A stretch of 64,000 nucleotides of DNA from Methanotrichaceae archaeon. GTDB lineage: Archaea > Halobacteriota > Methanosarcinia > Methanotrichales > Methanotrichaceae. A program made the translations under genes and the position numbers. Where the stretch lies: NCBI GenBank assembly GCA_016927425.1, contig JAFGMR010000079.1:1-64000 (forward strand), written 5' to 3'. This document shows, piece after piece, positions 60,101-64,000 of this stretch; positions within the stretch are counted from its first letter, which is position 1, and the number at the start of each line of letters is the position of its first letter. The notes under the pieces are model-generated. The model was not told the origin of the DNA. It saw nothing but the letters and a program-made list of their open reading frames with translations, and searched no databases.

Positions 60101-60835
60101 ATGTCCAAAGATCGCGATCTTCTCCGATACTCTCGCCAGATACCGCTGCTCGGCGAGGCCGGCCAGGAGAGGCTTTCCTCCTCCCATGTATTCATCGCGG
60201 GCGCAGGAGGCCTAGGCTCGGCGGTTGCATTCTACATGGCAGCGGCAGGCTTTGGCCGGATCACAATAGTGGATTGCGACAGCGTTGAGATGAGCAACCT
60301 GAACCGCCAGATACTCCACGGAATGAAGGACCTTGGAAGAAGCAAGGCGATCTCCGCATGCGAGTCCATGAGAGAGCTGAACCCTGTGGTGGAGACAGAG
60401 CCGATTATTGCAACGATCGAAGCCGACAACATCGACAAGCTCTTAGGCGATGCTGAGCTCATCGTAGACGCCCTCGACAGCTTCGACGCCAGGTTCCTCC
60501 TGAACAGAGCGGCTAATGAGAGGGAGATTCCCCTCTTCCACGGGGCGATCTCCGGCTTTAGGGGCCAGGCAACGACGGTGATCCCGGGAAGGACGGCGTG
60601 CCTTCGATGCATCTATCCTAGACACCCTCGATCTACCCCCTCGCCAGCCCTGGGATCTACCTGCGGCATCATCGGCTCCATCCAGGTGAACGAGGCGGTG
60701 AAGTACGTGGGAGGAAAGGGCCGCCTCCTCGAAAATCGCCTCGCCATATGGGATGGTCTCGCCTCGGTGCTCGAAGAGGTCGAGGTTGACCGCGATCCGG
60801 ATTGCCCGGACTGCGGCTCATATCGGGGGCGGTGA
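60101..60835 (+). CDS. E1-like adenylyltransferase (MoeB/ThiF/HesA family)
   Basis: A 244-residue enzyme that adenylates the C-terminal Gly of a ubiquitin-fold protein. The ATP-binding motif GAGGLGSAVAFYMAAAGFG is near residues 34-52, followed by DCDSVEMSNLNRQ, a C-terminal CLRC pair and CPDCGSYRGR, giving a zinc site. The MoaD-like gene at 61643 ends in Gly-Gly and is the natural partner. The catalytic Cys used for thioester/persulfide chemistry is not clear by eye. Confidence 0.9.
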   Translation: MSKDRDLLRYSRQIPLLGEAGQERLSSSHVFIAGAGGLGSAVAFYMAAAGFGRITIVDCDSVEMSNLNRQILHGMKDLGRSKAISACESMRELNPVVETEPIIATIEADNIDKLLGDAELIVDALDSFDARFLLNRAANEREIPLFHGAISGFRGQATTVIPGRTACLRCIYPRHPRSTPSPALGSTCGIIGSIQVNEAVKYVGGKGRLLENRLAIWDGLASVLEEVEVDRDPDCPDCGSYRGR

Positions 60836-60879
60836 GGTTTAAGTATCTTCCAAGATCCAAATAGCCAGAGGAGGATGAA

Positions 60880-61341
60880 ATGTTCGAAAGGGGAGGGAAA
60901 GCGCTCTTATTGATGGGCTGCCCAGAGGTGCCGGTTCAGACGAGCCTCGCCCTCTATCTTTGTTCGAGGTTGAGAAGGGATGGCTGGGAGGTCCTCGTGG
61001 CCGGAACCGGCGCCGCCCTGAAGCTCCTGGAGGTGGCCGACCCTGAGAGGCATTACCTCTCGGAGACGATGAACCTCGACGATTGCATAGCGAAGACGGT
61101 AGAGGGGGAAATGACGTTCGATATCTGCTTCGTATTCATGCACAACGACGCTGGAGTGACCTATGGGGCAACGATTCGCAGCATATCGAGCGCCAGGATC
61201 TATGCCCTCATCTACGGAAGAGGCGCCGATGAGCTCGCAGAGATAATTGACTTCGACTGCGAAACGATCGCTGCAAAGGCGGTGCACAACCCAGCTCCGC
61301 TGAAGGCGCGCCTTGACAAGGTGATGGGATGGGCTGCATAG
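60880..61341 (+). CDS. DUF1890 family protein
   Basis: A 153-residue protein of a family almost confined to methanogens. It begins KALLLMGCPEVPVQTSLALYLCSRLRRDGWEVLVAGTGAAL, reminiscent of a Rossmann-type or flavodoxin-like fold, with MHNDAGVTYGATIRSIS later. It overlaps the DUF1894 gene by 13 bases. The two families commonly occur side by side. The function is unknown. Confidence 0.88.
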   Translation: MFERGGKALLLMGCPEVPVQTSLALYLCSRLRRDGWEVLVAGTGAALKLLEVADPERHYLSETMNLDDCIAKTVEGEMTFDICFVFMHNDAGVTYGATIRSISSARIYALIYGRGADELAEIIDFDCETIAAKAVHNPAPLKARLDKVMGWAA

Positions 61342-61646
61342 AGGCCCTCAAGCCGGAGGTGCTCCTCGCCAGGATCTCCTTCAAGGAGGCCCGAGAGTAC
61401 ATAGAGTCACACGCCCCGGAGGTCCATCACGTCCAGCCGGGCTTCAAGCTCTTCGGCGAGTACCTGATAGGCGTCCCTCCACTAGCGATTGGGATCGAGA
61501 ACGATAACATCTTGTTTCCATTCACAAAGCCCTGTTATGGGACTTTCGTCCTCCGCCTGAAGGACGGCGCTGAGGTCGAGAGGTTCAGGTCGGCGATGAG
61601 CGCGGAGATGAAGAGGTCGCTCAAGGGAAGGGGGCCCAAGCGTTGA
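61329..61646 (+). CDS. DUF1894 family protein
   Basis: A 105-residue protein of the DUF1894 family, restricted to methanogens. It contains ISFKEAREYIESHAPEVHHVQPGFKLFGEYLIGVPPLAIGIE and NDNILFPFTKPCYGTFVLR. It lies between DUF1890 and the MoaD-like gene, overlapping both. Function unknown; a link to cofactor synthesis or assembly is suggested by position only. Confidence 0.88.
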   Translation: MGCIEALKPEVLLARISFKEAREYIESHAPEVHHVQPGFKLFGEYLIGVPPLAIGIENDNILFPFTKPCYGTFVLRLKDGAEVERFRSAMSAEMKRSLKGRGPKR

Positions 61647-61921
61647 AGGTCAACGTCGTGGCATTTGCGAACTTCCGGGAGATCCTTGGAAAGGAGATCG
61701 AGGTTGCGCTCCCCGCAGGGGCAAGGCTGAGGGACCTTCTCGACCTGCTCGCAAAGAGCCATCTAGGCCTCCATGAGGAGGTCTATGAGCCCACAGGGGC
61801 GCTTAAGGATACGGCGATGATCATGCTCAACCGCGTGAACATCGACTCACAGGGAGGGCTCGATGCCGCCCTCAAGGAGGGAGATGAGCTTGCCATCTTT
61901 CCTCCCTTCGCCGGAGGATGA
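61643..61921 (+). CDS. moaD: MoaD/ThiS-like ubiquitin-fold sulfur carrier
   Basis: A 92-residue beta-grasp protein ending in GG, the residue pair activated by an E1-like enzyme. Family pattern: VNVVAFANFREILGK at the start and GDELAIFPPFAGG at the end. The start is TTG 61643, overlapping the DUF1894 stop. Its position before a MoaE gene points to molybdopterin synthase. A role as SAMP-like protein modifier cannot be excluded. Confidence 0.92.
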   Translation: MKVNVVAFANFREILGKEIEVALPAGARLRDLLDLLAKSHLGLHEEVYEPTGALKDTAMIMLNRVNIDSQGGLDAALKEGDELAIFPPFAGG

Positions 61922-62355
61922 TGATACATATCGGCCCAGAGGATATCCCCTTGGAGGAGATCATCCGCACGGCAAAGAGGCCGGAGGTTGGAGCAGTCGT
62001 GACCTTTCTGGGCATCGTCAGGGACGACGGCATAGACGGCATGGAGGTCGAGGCCTACGAGGAGATGGCCCTCGCCGAGCTCGATAGGATCCGAGAGGAG
62101 GCGATGGACCGCTTCGATATCAGGTCGGTGGATATAGTCCATAGAGTTGGGCGACTCTCCATTGGAGGCGACCTTGTCGCGATCGTATGCGCTGCCCCCC
62201 ATCGGCAAGCGGCATTCGATGGATGCTCCTTCGTCATAGAGGAGCTGAAACGGCGCTCTGCCATATGGAAGAAGGAGCTCTCGGCAAAGGGGGATAGATG
62301 GGTCTCAGGATTGGGGAGGAGGCCGATAGATGGGGATCAGGATAGTGGAGGATGA
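61918..62355 (+). CDS. moaE: molybdopterin synthase catalytic subunit MoaE
   Basis: A 145-residue protein. GAVVTFLGIVRD, MEVEAYEEMA, VHRVGRLSIGGDLVAIVCAAPHRQAAFDGCSFVIEELKRRSAIWKKE are standard MoaE segments, including the catalytic-site lysines near the end. It transfers sulfur from MoaD thiocarboxylate to cyclic pyranopterin. ATG 61918 overlaps the MoaD stop; a second ATG follows at once. The stop overlaps the next ATG. Confidence 0.95.
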   Translation: MMIHIGPEDIPLEEIIRTAKRPEVGAVVTFLGIVRDDGIDGMEVEAYEEMALAELDRIREEAMDRFDIRSVDIVHRVGRLSIGGDLVAIVCAAPHRQAAFDGCSFVIEELKRRSAIWKKELSAKGDRWVSGLGRRPIDGDQDSGG

Positions 62356-62681
62356 AACCCTTGAAATCGTGCTATACAGAACTCCGAGGGGAGGCTCTAA
62401 CGGGATCGCAAGGTTCCGTCATCGAGGAGCGTTTGGCAGCCTTGCGTAAACGTCCTTCCGGCAAGATCGCGCTTCTCCTGGGGGGGAAACACTCTTGCGA
62501 GGTGGAGGATCTCATGATTATGAAGGGCTCAGTCGATCTGCTCGATACTCTCGCGAAGAGGATACAAGGAGATGCACAGTTATGGGATCCCAGAGATCCT
62601 GATGTTTCCCATGCCAGGCGGCGAGGGAGGGGCTACCTCCTCTGGCCTTGCGGGGCGCTTGAGCGATTCGAGGTGATGTAG
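62352..62681 (+). CDS. hypothetical protein in the moa operon
   Basis: A 109-residue protein that I do not recognise. It has LRKRPSGKIALLLGGKHSCEVEDLMIMKGSVDLLDTLAKRI and a basic C-terminus with RRRGRGYLLWPCGALERF. Two Cys and a Lys/Arg-rich middle are visible. It overlaps the MoaE stop as ATGA, so it is translationally coupled to the molybdopterin genes. Confidence 0.6.
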   Translation: MKPLKSCYTELRGEALTGSQGSVIEERLAALRKRPSGKIALLLGGKHSCEVEDLMIMKGSVDLLDTLAKRIQGDAQLWDPRDPDVSHARRRGRGYLLWPCGALERFEVM

Positions 62682-62683
62682 AT

Positions 62684-63031
62684 ATGCCAAGGCGACTGAA
62701 CGAGGACGATCTCGATATACTGCGTAAGCTCGCGCCTGAACTCGAGGCGCTGATCTGCTCCGGATCTGGGGTTGAGTACAGGTCTATTCTTCCACCGCTT
62801 GCAAACCATATCTCGCGCGACCTGATCGATTTCGCAGGCAGGCTCGACCGGCTATCCTCTGACGAGCTCTCCTACCTCTGCCGGATGATACTTGAGGGAA
62901 AGGAGAGCCTCGGCTGCCTGGAGATCGAGTACGCCCAGGCCTTCTTCCAGCTCGTGGGATCCAAGGTCTCAGCTGATCTGGCAGCACAAGTGGAGGAGGC
63001 CTACGAGTCCGAGGGCGAATGCTACCTGTGA
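62684..63031 (+). CDS. hypothetical helical protein in the moa operon
   Basis: A 115-residue acidic, mostly helical protein that I do not recognise (LNEDDLDILRKLAPELEALICSGSGVEYRSILPPLANHISRDLIDFAGRL). The ATG is two bases after the preceding stop, and the HIT gene follows 53 bases later. Operon position suggests a link with cofactor or stress metabolism, but nothing in the sequence fixes it. Confidence 0.6.
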   Translation: MPRRLNEDDLDILRKLAPELEALICSGSGVEYRSILPPLANHISRDLIDFAGRLDRLSSDELSYLCRMILEGKESLGCLEIEYAQAFFQLVGSKVSADLAAQVEEAYESEGECYL

Positions 63032-63084
63032 AAGCTTCCGAATAATGGGAGAATGGGATCCGCGGACATGGAGGAAGAATAGGA

Positions 63085-63516
63085 ATGGGCGAGGATTGCA
63101 TATTCTGTAAGATTGTGGAGGGGACGGAAAAGGCCCACGTGATCTATGAAGACGACCTTTGCATGGCGATCCTGGATATCAACCCCTTCGCCATGGGCCA
63201 CGCGCTGGTAATTCCAAAGAGGCATGTCCCATGGTGGCACGACCTCTCTGAGGAAGAGGTCGAGGCCGTATTCAAGGGTGCCCAGAAGGTCGCGGGGAAG
63301 ATCAAAAGGGCGTTTTCTCCAGACTTCGTCGCCCTTTACATCAGGGGTCGAAGGATTCCCCACACCCACGTATTCCTTGTGCCGACCTACAGCAGAGACC
63401 CCCTCGACCGATTCTTCAACGCGCTGGAGGGCTTCCAGGAGGGAGCGGGAATGATGGCAGATCTTTGCGAGCCAGATGCACTCGAGGAGGCCCTCCGAAG
63501 GCTGGAGGCTGCCTAG
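63085..63516 (+). CDS. HIT family protein (nucleotide hydrolase/transferase)
   Basis: A 143-residue protein. CIFCKIVEG at the start carries a zinc-type CxxC, and PHTHVFLVPTYSRDP near residue 91 is the histidine triad region. The third His of the usual HxHxH is Phe here, while the first two are kept. HIT proteins split adenylated or phosphoramidate nucleotides. The stop shares the four bases CTAG with the stop of the convergent gene. Confidence 0.88.
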   Translation: MGEDCIFCKIVEGTEKAHVIYEDDLCMAILDINPFAMGHALVIPKRHVPWWHDLSEEEVEAVFKGAQKVAGKIKRAFSPDFVALYIRGRRIPHTHVFLVPTYSRDPLDRFFNALEGFQEGAGMMADLCEPDALEEALRRLEAA

Positions 63517-63971
63517 AGCTCTGCCCCGGGGAAGTCGTATACCTGGGATATCTGATCTCCCCTGGCCTTGAGCTTGGCGTATAGGAACTCGGCCCTCTCC
63601 AGGCGCACCCTGATCACATTCAACGTGATGGAGAGGGACGCGATCCTCTCAGGCCTCAGACCCCTGGCCTTCAGTATCTCCTGGTACTCCTCCTCATCGG
63701 GAGCTACGATCGAAGCAGTTCCGGATATCTGGATCCCCCCGATGGTGGCCATGTTCACATATTCGTCGTATACGGCGATCGAGACATTGGGGTTTAGGAG
63801 GATATGTGCGAACTTCTCGCCTCCTTCGCTCAGCATGTAGATGGAGCCATCCCTGTAGTTGTACTCGATGGGCGTTGCCCTGACGCGATTTCCATGGCCG
63901 GATGTAAGCGTGCAGATCTTGTGCGACGCGAGAAATGCCTCGATGAGCCTTCTCAGATCCCCCCGGTCCAT
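63513..63971 (-). CDS. pyridoxamine 5'-phosphate oxidase-like FMN-binding protein
   Basis: A 152-residue split-barrel protein. It has FLASHKICTLTSGHGNRVRATPIEY near the start, then DGSIYMLSEGGEKFAHILLNPNVSIAVYDEY, the usual FMN-binding layout of the PPOX family. The substrate is unknown; relatives reduce F420-dependent or flavin substrates. The last four bases overlap those of the HIT gene on the other strand. Confidence 0.88.
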   Translation of the reverse strand: MDRGDLRRLIEAFLASHKICTLTSGHGNRVRATPIEYNYRDGSIYMLSEGGEKFAHILLNPNVSIAVYDEYVNMATIGGIQISGTASIVAPDEEEYQEILKARGLRPERIASLSITLNVIRVRLERAEFLYAKLKARGDQISQVYDFPGAEL

Positions 63972-64000
63972 TCCCGGGCTCCGCGTATCCCTCTCCCTCT

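Overview
The window is a GC-rich chromosomal segment of a methanogenic euryarchaeon. The evidence is a methanogenesis marker 9 gene, a Fae-Hps fusion, DUF1890/DUF1894 genes, RadB, an archaeal-order ribosomal protein operon with RNase P p29, S4e, L32e and L19e, Cbf5, a tRNA with a canonical 37/38 intron, and TATA boxes placed for leaderless transcripts. The Fae-Hps fusion and many Asn/Ser-rich exported proteins fit the Methanosarcinales, perhaps a Methanothrix relative. The species assignment is inference. Many genes begin with TTG or GTG about six bases after a GAGGTGA-type ribosome binding site.

Layout. 1-561 is AT-rich and empty. 562-1866 is aspS. 2173-6193 holds a KaiC-like ATPase, a two-helix membrane protein and a large SLC5 transporter whose C-terminus carries a STAC-like linker and two DUF835 domains. 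6194-13276 is mixed housekeeping: a small exporter, methanogenesis marker 9, a CitG-like protein, DUF447, RadB, an acetyltransferase, a HAD phosphatase, a secreted anchored protein and an MBL hydrolase. 13389-18203 is an accessory region: a repeat-rich exported beta-propeller protein, a decayed fragment of its relative, and a frameshifted papain-like protease. 18241-22892 (minus strand) has a methyltransferase, a phosphatase-superfamily membrane protein coupled to Fae-Hps, and a thioredoxin-CcdA fusion. 22963-28746 encodes exported proteins: a DNRLRE-like protein, a NosD-like beta-helix, a double rhodanese and a subtilase. 28753-29926 has a class II aldolase and a TIR-like zinc-ribbon protein.

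30009-45837 is one long co-directional operon: SPOUT protein, L3-L4-L23-L2-S19-L22-S3-L29-RNase P p29-S17-L14-L24-S4e-L5-S14-S8-L6-L32e-L19e-L18-S5-L30-L15-SecY-EMC3/YidC-like-Cmk-Cbf5. It ends in an intron-containing tRNA-Ser(GGA) that overlaps the 3' end of cbf5. 45943-50375 is a defence/toxin-like island: a broken PIN toxin behind an Xre-ImmA regulator with a degenerate protease motif, a RelE-type module, and intact plus decayed copies of a pentapeptide-repeat membrane protein. 50508-56568 is a glycogen or sugar-nucleotide cluster: KaiC-like ATPase, GT3 and GT4 synthases, GalT and a second GT4. 56826-63971 has a MarC protein, a GIY-YIG/DUF4357 protein, a partial E1-like duplicate, then the E1-like enzyme, DUF1890, DUF1894, MoaD, MoaE, two unknown proteins, a HIT protein and a PPOX-like flavoprotein.

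The strongest candidate for an undescribed system is 2173-6193. It looks like a CbrA-type transporter-sensor in which the histidine kinase is replaced by DUF835 modules and a KaiC-like ATPase is encoded alongside.
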